Shown: positions 22,600-36,165 of the stretch, in pieces
How the letters are laid out: each line of letters starts with the position of its first letter
Position numbering within the stretch: the stretch's first letter is position 1
NCBI GenBank assembly: GCA_016617855.1
Contig: JAECUM010004403.1
Coordinates: 1-64,000, forward strand
Direction: 5' to 3'
Length of the DNA stretch: 64,000 nt
Source of the DNA: Megalonaias nervosa
Taxonomy: Eukaryota > Mollusca > Bivalvia > Unionida > Unionidae
The notes under the pieces: generated by a model
What the model was told of the DNA's origin: nothing
Databases searched by the model: none
What the model saw: only the letters and a program-made list of their open reading frames with translations
Made by a program: the position numbers and the translations under genes

Positions 22600-24993
22600 T
22601 CATCCTTCCATTATCCTCTCAGTCCCTCCCAACTTTCATCCATCCAGTCCTGCGTTGTCCTCCCACACACTAAAATTGAAATATGTACCATGTACAGCAC
22701 ATTTTGAAAAGAAACAAACATGCTGAAACATATTTAAGTATATGTGTCTAGACTGTTTTTAGATAGATAGATCGATCATTATGAAAATGTTTGCATATTT
22801 TCATGTTGGACTTTTGTGATTTTGAAATAATAACGAGCAAATGGAGTCAAAATGTATCTTTGGATTTCATTGAGCGTGAGCAAATGTATGACTAATAGTT
22901 TCATAATTGTTTCGACGGCTCTATGGAGTTTTTATAATTCTGTGGGGAGAAAACAGAAGAAGAAGAAATCTCACAAAAAAAACCCAAACAAAATAATGCG
23001 ATTACTGCAGAATGGAAACAGGGCTCTACATTTGCTGCACACGAATCAAACCCGAAATACAACACAATGTGTGGAGTCTGGTTTAATGTTTTATAGCTGC
23101 AGTATAGTTGACAAACTAATATTAAATAAGTTGAAACTGAATTTACAGATTGTTTTTTTTTTCTCTAATCTTATCTAAGGCTTGAACTGGACCTTTTGGA
23201 TACACACCATCTGCTGGTATGAAAAGGATTGAGCCTACATTCCTTGTTTTCCCTTAGGACACGGTTTGCATGAATCCGTTTTCCATTTGAGATGGAGAGT
23301 GGAATATAAGGAAATGGTCGGAATTGCGACATACCTTTCAACATTGGTAGTGCTATCTGCACTTACATCCAATTGATTTTGAGAGAACATAAAATTCATT
23401 TTTTTTTCCCTTGGGATCATGAACACTGATTCTTCGGACAAATATATCGAATTTCACGTTGGATCAACATGCCATTTCCTATCCGTTATATATAATATTC
23501 TTTGCAAGTTTGCTGTGAGTAAAGCTTTCATACTTTTCTATGTCTTGTCCTCATATAATCTAAAATTTGACTAAAAGATCATTTCAAACTTAAAATGGCC
23601 TTCACCATAATCACACAACAAATGGATTGTTTTTTTACGTAAGAAACCATCATGCATGTTGAATTTAAGAAAACATATCCATCGTTAAGTCCATCATCGT
23701 GTCGAATCAGATCAACAACAACAACAGCAACAACAACAACATAAACAAAGAAACAAAGTGCTTAAACATGCATTAATGTTCGGGGTTCCTTTCTTAATTG
23801 ACTCTTGCATTATGTATGAAAGAAACTTTTGTTACGTCAAAATACCATACCACTCAGACGTGATCTCCGATTGGTAACTTTGAAGAAATATAGAAGTACT
23901 ATGAATGGTTATCAGCAGAGTTTAGACATCAGTGGAAGTAACCTCATTGTCTGTAATTTCTAATAATCATCCATTTTGCAGTTACGAATGTTGTTGATTA
24001 ACACACTTGACCAACATGTTTCTTATGTATACACTACACCAACGTTAAAGCTATGACCAAAATATAATGGGGTGGGGGAGGTCGGGGTTCTGGATTGAGG
24101 GGGGTTGGGGTTGGATTATTTGTGCTATTTAAAAAGTACTATAAAACAATCCAGTGGGTAAACTGGAAGGACTTCTATCAAAAGAGATTCAACTCAAACT
24201 CGGATAGAAGGTGATGGGGTTGGAAGGTTTTGTCTATAAAAATCGATTATACCTGAACTCAATCCCTACTCGTACCCAATCACATTCACTTCACCCCAAC
24301 CCATCTGGAGCAGACAAAAATGGCCAATTCACCAGGGTCAAATATATCTGGGTAAAACGTAATGAAATTATATGCAATGTCTGTCTTGATGTCTAGGTAC
24401 TTCTATACAGAAATAATATCCATCGGATATGGTCACTAGAGAAGATATTTTGGAAATCATATTGTCTCTACCATCCGAAAATAATAGTCGTATCGACAGG
24501 TTTCTGTCTAACACAGCTGACATTAACAATATTTATGTATAGACTATTTCTTCACTCATTAATCTTTATTTCCTCCCTTAAGAGATTTTGCATAAGGCAT
24601 CTAGTTAGGTGTATGACAAACACGTCACATAGTTACATAAAAAAATAGTTTCATGTATACAAAATATACACAGCACCTCCACGCACAAACTAAAAGAGAC
24701 ACAAGGCGTTTCCCTTTATACATATAACTGTAGGAGTGTACTTTTCAAACATACCCCGACGGTTTCCTTCATTTTGGCAATCGCTATGATGCAATATGAC
24801 TATCGGCGAGTGACCCTGGATGCATTTCCCCAAGGATCCGAAAACTCAATCAATTCACTTCTTATATATGAATAATAAACTGAAATTATTAGTATAATTT
24901 AAGATTGAATATATTATATATGTATACGGGAAAATTGTTGTTCTTGATATTCTACTCAGGTCAAAATTAAGAATCATATTTTCAAAGTTATTT
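22600..24993. other. Unassigned DNA with a G-rich tract
   Basis: No gene was recognised. At 24069-24112 several runs of three to six G lie close together on the + strand, a possible G-quadruplex. At 23712-23742 there is a short AAC-type repeat. Confidence 0.5.
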
Positions 24994-25753
24994 GGCTTGT
25001 TAGGACTCCTTGGACGTAAACTAAGTAACAGACAGAAGCAAAACCAACACGTTGTTTAAAACTTAACAAATAATGATTTTCTCTAAGTTATAAAATATAA
25101 TTTTAGGAGGAACTTGCAATATCGTGAACTAAATAAAAAATAATCCTAAAAATTATATCACAAGTTCAAAAGAATATAACCTTCTGAATGAATTCCAGGT
25201 CTTGAATGCATTAATGTGCCAATATCCTTGAATGTGCTGAAGTGCCAAGAATCTTGACTGTGCTGCAGTGCCTACAGTTTCTATATGTTACATGTGACAT
25301 TGTCTAGAATTTCTGTCAATGAGTTCAAAATAATCCCAATAATTTGTTTCTTTAGTCCATACAGTCATATGACAATAAGCAATTAAAATAAATGATTCCT
25401 CTCAAATAAATCTAAACACAACATTAAATACATCTGCATATTGAGATTAAAACAATAAAATAATAGGAATAGAAATAATCGTTCACATCTGTCTTCATAT
25501 ACATCTCCACGACTCTATTACGACTCTTTATTGCAATATATCACTACGTGACATATTTCACAACTCATCCCCCACGTAACACATATTGCAATACTCGATC
25601 ATCCAATCAGAAAATTACCCCAAACTGTAAACAGGTTCATTATCAAGGGTAGGTTTAAAACTAGTAAACAAGCTATTTTTAGCTCTATCTAAAATATAAT
25701 CATCAGTCATGGACCAAAAGTTAAACACACAATATAGATATACATAACAGGCT
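24994..25753. mobile_element. Solo LTR with 4-bp target duplication
   Basis: TGTTAGGACTCC at 24998 to CATAACA at 25749, 752 bases, flanked by GGCT at 24994-24997 and 25750-25753. The first 100 bases ('taagtaacagacagaagc', 'caacaagttgt'-like, 'aacttaacaaataat') align by eye with the LTRs at 14980 and 18815. It is shorter than the 982-base LTR, so these are subfamilies. Confidence 0.8.
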
Positions 25754-26139
25754 AATGCAGCTCTCAAAAAATACAGTCACACTGAAATTGTAAGATCTGA
25801 TCTCCTGTCAGTTTTATAATCTTTTTATCTTTACTCCTTCTGATGGAAAAGTCGAATCGGCACAGATTAAATTGAAACCATTATAACCACTGTTACCCTC
25901 AAACACCACATTCTAAGAAATTCAGTATAGTTCTAAAACCAAAAATAAACAAAACTATGTATTTTGTGCATATGAGCAATATTGCCAATGGAAAAAAAAC
26001 AAAAAACGGCTGCCTTTGTTCATAAATATTTTGTTTGAGCGAGCTTATAAAATGGTTTGTTAAATCAAACTAACTTTTTTCTTTACATATGAAAACAAAT
26101 ATAGTTCATATGAATGTTGACCGCCAGAGTTTATGATCA

Positions 26140-26188
<49 letters not shown>

Positions 26189-28539
26189 ATGTACTAAGCG
26201 TTGTTGAAATTAGCAATTTCACTAACAGTAAACCTGATATTGCAGCAATATTGTTAGTCTCTAATGCGAAATTTATGTTACAACATTCCTAAACTTTCTA
26301 TGTATAGTAGTGAAGTTATTACTTGCAATCGTCTCCGAAGGCAAACTTTATTTTAAGAACAGCGTTCTTGCCTCGTACCTACATATAGTAACAATGGTAG
26401 GGTTTTTCGTAGACTCAGAGAAAAATTTGCCTCAAGCTGCATTAAAATCTATTCACTACAACTTGAGTTATTTACCAGAAATCAAATGTAATGATATGAT
26501 AATCAAACTCTATCGATCTAGATCACTGATACTAAAAAGTGATTATACTTATGCATTTGATTGATATTTACGTTCGTATCTGTAAACAAATTATATACAT
26601 CAGATATGCAGTATTGATAGCTTTCACTTTATAAAGCGTGTAAATGTTCGACACAGCACAACATACGGTTTTAGAGCACTGTATAAGCTCCCGACACTGT
26701 AAGTCCTGGTTTTGACTTTATGTTTAACAAGGACAAAAACCATGTATTGCCATGATGACTATTTGGATGAGATGTTTTGACCCAGAATTCATTAAAACGT
26801 TCAGGTTTTAGAATAAAAAATTACCCGAAATTTTGAGATCAGATTTCTCGCATGCAGTTTATGATAACCGGAGAAAATATATGCAGCTTTTGGAATTTGC
26901 GTTAAAATATCTCTGTAAATTTGGAAATTGTTGCTGGGTTGGGACTGTGATTTATGCAGCGTGATTCTATAGGACAATTCTACTTGAAATGTTTTATTAA
27001 TTGAAGACCAGGTTTTAGTAATTTGCTCCTTCAAAGTAATTGTGCAAATTGTAGAGCCTTTAACATATTTTAATCAAATTTACGACTATTTAGCTTGTAA
27101 AAGTTCGACATTCAAGATCTGGACAGTTAGTCTCTAGAAAGTGGATTCTTCACTGGGGTCTGTATAAGAAGAACAGGGGTCCCAAACTGTGTGCAGAAAA
27201 CTGCAGTAAAAACCGAAAGAACGAATATAAATTGTATGGTTATAATTCTCAGTATAGCTTCTGTATCATATTCAGGGTATCCTCTGAACGTATTCTAGTC
27301 AAGTTAACTGAACGTTTTTCTCTGGTAAATTATGTCATTTTTCTCTTTACATCTTTGTTTTTATTTGTGTATATCTTTTGGGCCCTTAATTAAGTAAACT
27401 GATAAGACCTTGAGGTGACCCCCGCCTTAGCCCGAAAGTTGTAAAGCTATTTTACACATTCATGTTTCCCCAGTCCCTGTTGTTGTCTTGTTTATAGTGA
27501 AAAATTAAAAGGAAATTTGAAGGAAATTTTTTTTTATATTGATCTATTTTGAAAGCAGGTTCATCTTTTCTTTTTGAGGAACCTGTACCTGGATGGATTT
27601 CTGTTTCCAGGTTTCGTTCCGTTCCTTGTCTATGCCTAAAATATTTTTTTTTTTTTTGTTTTGTTTTTTTTGTTTTTGTTTTTATACAAGGCCCGTACTC
27701 CCCTCCTCAGGCAATAGACTTTTGGGGTGGTTTCGTTTCGCTGATAAAGTCAGTGATCCTTGCCTGGGATCAAGTTTTTATCCATTTATGTGTACGTATT
27801 TGAATACTATTTACCGATAATTGTTTATGTTGGGATTGATTTTCATAAATTACCTTTTTCAGTCGTCTTATTTCTCTTATTTTTATTCTGCGGGAAAGAA
27901 ATAAGTCGCTTAGAAGGAGAACAAAAATGCAGAAAGTAGATGGTAGAATATTTCGGGCATATGGGGTGGTAGAAGGGCAGGCAAATGCGACACCTAGCCC
28001 CTAGTACTCCTAGCTAAAATGCTCCCTACTCTATTCCACCCCTAACCACTGCTGTGGGAAAACTACTTTTGTAATGAAAGTTTGCGTGTTAATCGTTTTT
28101 ACTCTTGACAACTCGCAGGTGTTAGTTTTGTGTTTGTGTTCCTATTAATGGGTTTTTTTTTGTTTTGTTTTTTTTTTGCAATACTTGACATTGCAGGGCC
28201 GGATGGGGTGGGATCCGGACCTACCCCCTCCCGCTGCAAAATGAAAACGTATACAAATAAATTTACAGTCACTTGTCACTTGAAATTTTGCCATCGGTAT
28301 TTTATTTTCTTGCGCACGTTTATTGGGTATTATGCACACTGAGTAAATATACACATATACGTTTGCTTTGGTGCCCTTTCGAGGAAGGTCAGAGCCTTTT
28401 AAAATGTTGGTCCCCTCTCCCCAATAGTTGACCTTATCCTACCCGTGTATTGTTATGCCCCTCTTAGAAATACCGGTTTAGCCAGTAGCATTGGCATAAC
28501 ATCTTCATCATTTCTTACTCAAAGGGGCACTTCTGTTTT
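25754..28539. other. Unassigned AT-rich DNA with a CT microsatellite
   Basis: A pure CT run lies at 26143-26183. T-rich runs at 27640-27680 and 28145-28178 create spurious phenylalanine-rich frames. No gene was recognised. Confidence 0.55.
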
Positions 28540-28897
28540 TCCTTGGCGGCCAGTATATACGGTGATGGAAGAACCCGGGAAACCCATGGGAAGATCCATC
28601 GAAAAAGGGGAAAATGCTGGCAACCTTTCTCAAATACACACTTTTGATTGGTTGGTTGGTTGGTTGGTATGTGTATGTGTATATGTATAACACCATTTTA
28701 TTTGGCTCTACATGGCGGCCAGTATTTGTGGTGGAAGAAGAACTCGGGAAGAACCACAGACCAACAGGAAACTACTGGCAAGGTTTCTCGCATGCCCACG
28801 TACGTCGAGTCGAGACTCGAACCCATGCGGACGGAGGTTAGTGTCAGTGATATAATAAAGGTGAGCGCCTTAGATCAGTCGGCCACCCGTGATCCCA
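28540..28897 (-). mobile_element. SINE family 2, two partial minus-strand copies
   Basis: Two truncated copies lie in tandem on the minus strand. The right one, about 28716-28897, begins on that strand 'gggatcacgggtggccgact' with B box 'gggttcgagtctc', then 'gcgagaaaccttgccagtag'. The left one, about 28540-28630, shares 'gagaaaggttgccag' and 'gggttcttccatc'. A GGTT/TTGG-rich and GT-rich segment separates them. Both match 32593-32833 and 10171-10397. Confidence 0.75.
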
Positions 28898-29403
28898 TTC
28901 ATAACTGACTCCAGTGAATTATGAAAAAATATTTTTAATGGAAAATCCACTGATTCGCACACTAACATATAATAAAAATATGCTTAATCATCTGAAATTC
29001 ATGTACATAATGAATGCTTATATACAGCTTTAAAAATATAAATAAAACAACAATCTCTCCTACAAAATATGTACTATATCGATCTATATCTAAACAACCA
29101 CGTCTATCTTAAGATTAAAACTTTATACAGTCCGAATCAAAACCATTTCGCTATTCCGGATTACGACCAGTTATTCCAGTCCCGTTTAATAAGCAAACCA
29201 ATATAGTCGCGTGATTACGTGAAGTCATCGCATAAGCCACTACTTTTTGGATGCCGAGAGCAGAACCTCGATAAAAAATTAGACCGTCCAATTCATGCGA
29301 TCACTTTATTTCCGTCTCGCTGGTAATCGTAATAGCGAAATTACATTCTATATAATAATATTAGGTGACACATATAAATTATATCTGAGCGAGATATATG
29401 CTA

Positions 29404-29452
29404 AACCTTTGGGCGACACATGAACCATTCGGTGACCGGTCGCCCAAAGGTT
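29404..29452. other. Perfect 14-bp stem, 21-nt loop inverted repeat
   Basis: AACCTTTGGGCGAC at 29404-29417 is the exact reverse complement of GTCGCCCAAAGGTT at 29439-29452. A third GGGCGAC occurs at 29501. It lies 80 bases before a long minisatellite. Confidence 0.9.
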
Positions 29453-29525
29453 GGTTATATGCATGAGCGTACATCGTTCTGCCTTTCAGCGACAGTAAAT
29501 GGGCGACAAAAATGTTTGTCATTTA

Positions 29526-30345
29526 CCAACATTTATACAGACTGCACAACATTGGCACAGACTATACAACAGACTATACAGCATTTATACAGACTATACA
29601 ACATTTACACAGACTATACAACAGACTATACAGCATTTATACAGACTATACAACAGACTATACAACATGTACACAGACTATACAACAGACTATACAGCAT
29701 TTATACAGACAATACAACATTTACACAGACTATACAACAGACTATACAGCATTTATACAGACTATACAACAGACTATACAGCATTTATACAGACTATACA
29801 ACATGTACACAGACTATACAACAGACTATACAGCATTTATACAGACAATACAACATTTACACAGACTATACAACAGACTATACAGCATTTATGCAGACTA
29901 TGCAACAGACTATACAGCATTTATACAGACTGTACAACATTTACACAGACTATACAACAGACTATACAACATTTATGCAGACTATACAACAGACTATACA
30001 GCATTTATACAGACTGTACAACATTTATACAGACTATACAACAGACTGTACAACATTTATACAGACTATACAACCAACTATACAGCATTTATACAGACTA
30101 TACAACATTTACACAGACTATACAAAACTTAAATAATACATTTATGCAGACTTTACAACACTTATGCAGTCCATATAATGTATATACGGGTTAAACAACA
30201 TTTGTACAGGCTATACAACACTTACACAGACTATAAAACATTTATACAAACTATATAACACTTTTTCTACTATATACAACATTTATATAGACTATACATC
30301 ACTGATACATACTATACAACATTTGCACAGACTGTACAATACAAA
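29526..30345. repeat. Minisatellite of 20- and 12-base units
   Basis: The array alternates a 20-base unit, consensus ACTATACAACATTTATACAG, with a 12-base unit ACTATACAACAG, giving a compound 32-base period. It is very regular to about 30130 and degrades to 30345. All three + frames are open through most of it because neither unit contains a stop in any + frame; the predicted 206-238 residue proteins are artefacts. Confidence 0.93.
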
Positions 30346-32009
30346 TTATACACAATATAAATAACTTGCTGCAGAGTCTGGTGGGAAATTAGCATCAATG
30401 ATCATACACGCGCATAACTTACGTTACTGAATAATAATTGCACGATAAGTATGCATAAAATGGTTATATGTAACAGACGTACTTTATCCTCGTTCACGAC
30501 AGAAGTCTTCGTTTTACAAACGTGATATTCGTTACGAAAGGGGACACCACCCATATCACTAACAGAAGTATATCTGAGAGCTGGAAATATTAGCCTTTTT
30601 AGCTAAATTTTAGGATCACCCATAAGAGTTTCTTTTTTTCTATGACTTTACGAAAATGCTTTGTACCTAATTCATATGTGCTTTTTATATGAATTAAAAG
30701 TACAAAAAAAAAAAGGATGTATTTAGTCCTATTTGTTAAATGATAGATTCATAGACAAATGTTTCCCTCCAGATTGTAAAAAAGACGAGGGAAACATTAA
30801 ATAAAAATATATTTGTATGTTTCATTTAAGTAAGAGAAAAGTTATACTGAAAGTATGAGATAAGTTGTACTGAAAGTTTGAGATAAGTTATACTGAAAGT
30901 TTATAATTTCACCAAAACGTTTGATAACAGTAAAATTACATCAAAATATGCGTAATAACGCTGTTATTCTCATTTCGACCTTGTACTTTCTTCGTTTAAC
31001 TACGCTTTTCCTAACTTAACAATTAAACTTAATCAAATGTTTGCCTTTAAAAATGCGTCCAGTATTCCTCTCTTTTGGTCTCGTTTAGCCTGCACTAAAT
31101 TTATATATAATAGTTGATCGCCAATACACAACAAAGAATGTGGTCCTACAAGTTATGTTTGTGTTTATATGGATACTTTGTTTAATAGCAATGAATACTG
31201 ATTTTAGCGTGGACTTTAAATACTCGACTCTACATATATTTTCTAGGAATTACGGCCAATGCCCTGGCTATTTCGAAGTAACGACCTCTGTTCGTTTTTC
31301 AGAAAATGAACAGAGTGGTTTGCTTTCCAAAATTAGTTAGCAAATAAGACTATATCAATGTTGGTAATATATTATACAGTCACACCACTGTTAATGAAAA
31401 TTTTGAAAAATGGTACGCAATTTCAGTTGTTATACATGTAATCGATTGGTCCATAAGCAAATACCCTAACCGTTTGTAAGAATGGTCGTGGAAAACAATG
31501 TTGCATTTTGTTGAGATAAATCCTAATGATAACAAAAATTCATAATTTCACCACAATGTGTGTGTGAGAGTAAAATCGTAACAAATATAACAACAGCAAC
31601 AACAACAGAATACAACATTTTATCAGTATCCATATTATCACTGTTCATTCCAATGTTAGAAGTTATTAGTTTCGAGACCATTATTGCATAGATCCTTAGT
31701 AAGTAATGTATAATGGTCATAAACGTATTTCATTAAATCTTTTGACTCGAACTACCTACTCGCAATTTACATAGAACCGAGCCTTTCGGAATAGTGACAG
31801 AAAAGAGAACTGTTCCGTGTAAATTTACGTCCACTGTTCCTCCATTTGTCCATTTTAGTCTGTCCTTAATTTCTATAAAACAACGAAATGTAAGGTAGTA
31901 CTAACAGAGATGTAGTTGATTAATAGTTTGATTACAAATTCTGTGTTGCATGGACGTTTGATTACGTTTCTCGATAAATTCGATCAATACACAGCTGTTA
32001 CTAAATTTG
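30346..32009. other. Unassigned DNA with a short 24-base repeat
   Basis: At 30836-30905 a 24-base unit ('gataagttatactgaaagtt' core) occurs about three times. Otherwise no gene or element was recognised. Confidence 0.6.
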
Positions 32010-32235
32010 AGGTTGATAAACGGTAAGTTTTCCAAATATTTGTTTAGAATGAATTTCGTTTTCGAAAGAATAAAGATAAAAGGTAAGTTTTCCAAAATTT
32101 ATTAGAGCATAAATCAATTAGAGTCGTACGAAAGACCGTTGTCTCTAATACAGTTTCGTATTTGAAGGAATAAAGGGAACAGCTATGTTCTCCGAAGTTC
32201 TTTAGAACGTAAATCAATAAGAGTCTCACCTCTGT
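32010..32235. repeat. Degenerate direct repeats
   Basis: Blocks 'ggtaagttttccaaa', 'agcataaatcaattagagtc' and 'cgtatttgaaggaataaa' recur with changes at about 32018, 32080 and 32180. About three diverged copies of uneven length are present. Confidence 0.65.
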
Positions 32236-32586
32236 TAATAAGAAGTTATATATACACAACATGGCGTAATCATTCTCAATTTCGACCCTACGAGTGGACG
32301 TATGCTAGGTCATAGTTAATAATAGTAGGACAACAATGGATAAGTAGTTATATGAGAAAAGCATGGCACAAACATGTTTTAGTAATTGTGCTGGTGATAA
32401 TTGGAAGTAAATTTTGTGGGATAATATTTGTGTATGTTTTTTACTGATATTTTTTGTTCTTCGTTCTTTTCGAATCCACAGATTGTGATTTTCTAATAAA
32501 GATTTTAAAAATATGTTATTGTATGAAAAGATGCAAAAACGGTTTGTATCTTCTCATATTAATTTTGTTGTATTTGGTTATTTAAT

Positions 32587-32839
32587 GCATCACTCCCAAG
32601 GCCCCAGGTGGCAGTGTGGTCTACAGCGCCCGCCTTTAAAGATCACCGGTATCTCCCCTTTCTCCTCATGGGCCCGAGTCTCCAACTCGGCCAGCATGGG
32701 TGTCTGAAAATGCTTCCTATTAGCTTCCCGTGGGTAGGTGGTTCTTCAGGGATTTTTCCGGTTCTTCCTCCACAAGGTTTGCTGTCCGCTGAATAATGCC
32801 GTTAAACAACTTCCAACAACAACAACAACAATAGCATCA
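32587..32839 (+). mobile_element. SINE family 2, most complete copy
   Basis: The body 32593-32833 carries 'ggtggcagtgtggtctacag' (A-box region), 'cccgagtctccaactcggcc' (B-box and T-stem-like region), 'cttcccgtgggtaggtggtt' and 'ttccggttcttcctcc', and ends in an (AAC)n tail. A short duplication GCATCA flanks it at 32587-32592 and 32834-32839, which is only six bases and could be chance. Confidence 0.78.
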
Positions 32840-34639
32840 AACCCTACCGTTTTTCTCAATGTCTATATGTTATCCTTTTTATCAATAATTACAAGGATGA
32901 TGCCTGAGTTATGGTTGAAATTTGTTTTTCCTTAATAAAATATGTTTATAATTGATCTTCTGGGGCAATTACTGCTATAGTTTTGATCTCGAATATGTAA
33001 TCTCTCCCGTCTGTATTTACTGTCACTGACCTTAGCCGGTGCAAGTACACTTGAACTGTATGGAATAACTGGTTAATGGTGTGGATCACTCTTTCTCCTC
33101 CTGATTTATTCTGAATAAAGCGAGTTAAAGGGATATCATCGTCTCACTGAATTTCAGTGACCCATGTTAAAACTTCTTCAGTGCTATGGAATTTAAATGG
33201 AGAAAGAATAATAATATGATTCTATGACTTACTACTAAATTTGTTGGTTAGTTGTCACTAATGTTGCCCTAGTGCTTAGGCCTATTTGATTAGATGTTTT
33301 AGTTCAAATTGCTTTTATACAATACTAGCTAAACCTGGAACAAAAGGCGCATAACGATAGGGAAAAATATTTTTAAGAGGAATTCATGACAGTCAATTAT
33401 AGAGATTGCAAAATTTAAATTGAAATACAGTTAAAGTTATATTAGAGTCTTCGATAGTCATTTTAGCCCACCGCGAGGCAGATCAGTTTCTAATGGGAAC
33501 ATATGTTTAGCCTTTAACATGACAGAAGTATTTGTTTTACAAAAATGTAACCTTTGACAAAAGAGTATTACATCCATACCTTTTACAACATTTACCGTTG
33601 TGTCATCTTGTCTGTAGCACCTCCTTATTGGGACAACTGATGTTACTAGCATAATAAGCAACTGAATACAGGTTTGCTTGCCCCCTAAAATGTAAATGTT
33701 TTGATAACTTTGTTTTACTTACAGGCTGAAAATCACCATGTTTTTTTTATTTCAATGAGTTTCCTTTTGTCAGCTTGAAAAGTATGTAGTCGGGTCTCAT
33801 TTTAAATATTGTTGATAGAACTTGTTGTGTGATACGATATGCATTGGAAACTCTTCTTTGATATTTAAGAGTGGACATAATTTGTAGTAAAACTGCAAAA
33901 CTAAGATTGTGTGTGAAAATGTAATGAGTGAAATTTTTCTTTACTGTGCCCGATATTCAAATTTTTAACCTGATGCCTGGCAATTCTGTTAGAAGATGGT
34001 AACAGGTACGGTGACATGTATTTGTGACATCTTGATAGTGACATCACTGCTAATTTACCATGTTTCTGTCTAACGATAACGTACAATCACCAGAAATTAG
34101 ATCAACATTTTACTACGGTTTAATGTTAGAGAGATCTTCATTAGCCAATCACTTTCTCATATCCTATTCAAGATTAATCAGAAACAAAGAAATATTGAAG
34201 TAAATAAGGGTGAACTGATGTTTCGTAAGATAGAAAACACTTACAAATTCCCATTCATGTGACTGTAACGCCAACATGTAGAACTGGCCTTTTTCTGGAC
34301 AAGGTTAAAATTTATTTATTGAATTTATTGAATATTAAGATTTTTAATAACAAGGTCAGAAAAATTCCATAAGGGGTTATCATTTATACATGTAATTTGA
34401 CAGAGGGGTCAGTCGATGAGCAAATGTAAATAGTATCGTAACCGTCAATACGTATTCTTTGTGATACGTGATTCTGTCTTACATGCTGTTTCTTCTTTAA
34501 GAGACAAACACTGTAAAATAATTCAGACTTGTTCATGTTAAATACAATTGTTTTACTCTATTTTCAGTTTCTATCCTCCGTTTGTTATCTGTTCATACAA
34601 CTACAACAGTCCGTATCCAGTATAACTTAGGAAGTATTA
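32840..34639. other. Unassigned AT-rich DNA
   Basis: Short frames without motifs only; no RNA gene or transposon recognised. Confidence 0.5.
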
Positions 34640-36165
34640 TCATGAGTTCATTCTCTTTTGACATGTGCATACATTTTATGACAGGACAAAAATATCATGA
34701 GCTCAGCATGTATGAATATTATGAGTTCAGCCTGCATGGAAATGGGTATAAAGATCATAAGCTCTGCCTGTATCGACATCGGTATAAATATCAAGAGCTC
34801 AACTTTTATCGACCCATTATAAATGTCATGAGCTCTGCCTGTATCGACATGGATATAATATCATGAGCTCAGGCTGTATCAGTATGAGTATAAATACCAT
34901 GAACTCAGCCTGTTGTAACAGGGGTATAATATCATGAGCTTAATCTGCATAGATATGGTTATAAAGCTCATGAGCTCAGCTTAGGCTGTAACAACACTGG
35001 TATAAATAGCATGATCTCACCTCTGCCTATATCGATATGGGTTTAAATATCATGAGTTCAGTCTGTATTGACGTGAGTATGAAGATCGTGAGCTCAGCGT
35101 GTATTAACATTAGGATAATGATCATGAGCTCAGCCTTTATGGACATAGCTATGAACGTCATGAGCCTGTATTGAAGGGGATATAAATATTATAGGTTCAA
35201 CCTGTATTGACATGGGTATAAATATAATAAACACAGTCTGTATCGCATGGGTATAAAGATCATGATCTCAGCTTGCGTTGATACGGGTATAACTATCATG
35301 AGCTCAGCCTCTTGTGACGGGGGTATACTATCATGAGCTTAGCTTGCATCGACTTGGGTATTAAAAACGTGAGATTAGTTTAGCCTGTATCATGAATAAC
35401 ATAATTTCATCTCAGCCTATATCGCCATGGGTATAGATATCGAAGGCCCAGCTTGTATCAACATTAGTATAAAGGTCGTAAGCTCAGCCTGTATTAATAT
35501 GGGTATTAATATTAATATGGATATTAATATTAATATGGATATAAATATCATGAGCTGAGCCTGTATCGACATGAGTATAAACGTCATGAACCTTTATCGA
35601 TAGTGATATAAATATTATGAGCCAAGTCTGTATCTACATAGGTATAATTATAACGAACTCAGCCTGTATCATATGGGTTTAAAGATCATGAGCTCAGAGT
35701 GTACTGACAAGGGTCTAAGTGTTATGATCTCAGCCCTTATCGTCATAGGTATTTCTGTTATTAGCTTGTATCAATAAGGTATAAATTTCATAAACCCAGT
35801 CTGTATCGAAATTGGTACACACGTCATGAGCATGTATCGACAGGGATATAAATATCATGAGCTCAGTCTGAATCGAGATGGCTATGCATGAGCTCAGCCT
35901 GTATCGACATGTGTGTGAATATCATGAAATCAGCATGTATCTACATGATTATAAATATCACAAGCTCAGCCTGTATCGAGATGAATAAACTTCATGTGCA
36001 TAGATACACATATAATAAGCCAAGCATGCATCGACATGGGTATAAATATTATGAGCCTGTATCGACATACATATAAATATTATGAACTCAGCCTGTACAG
36101 ATATGGGTTTGATTGTCATGAGCTCAGTCTGTATATACATGGATATAAAAAAGGTTGACAAGGAC
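34640..36165. repeat. Degenerate 36-base minisatellite, about 1.5 kb
   Basis: A unit close to ATCATGAGCTCAGCCTGTAT followed by CGACATGGGTATAAAT repeats about forty times with many substitutions and small indels. It includes a local expansion 'attaatatggatattaat' near 35500-35545. Frames rich in Met-Ser-Ser-Ala-Cys-Ile are by-products and not genes. Confidence 0.92.

Noticed and set aside
29420..30194. Three overlapping proteins of 206-238 residues
   Set aside because: They translate a minisatellite in all three + frames; the composition (Tyr-Thr-Asp, Gln-Thr-Ile, His-Arg-Leu-Tyr) follows from the repeat unit.
29526..30345. CRISPR-like array
   Set aside because: There are no unique spacers; both unit types are repeats, and the setting is eukaryotic.
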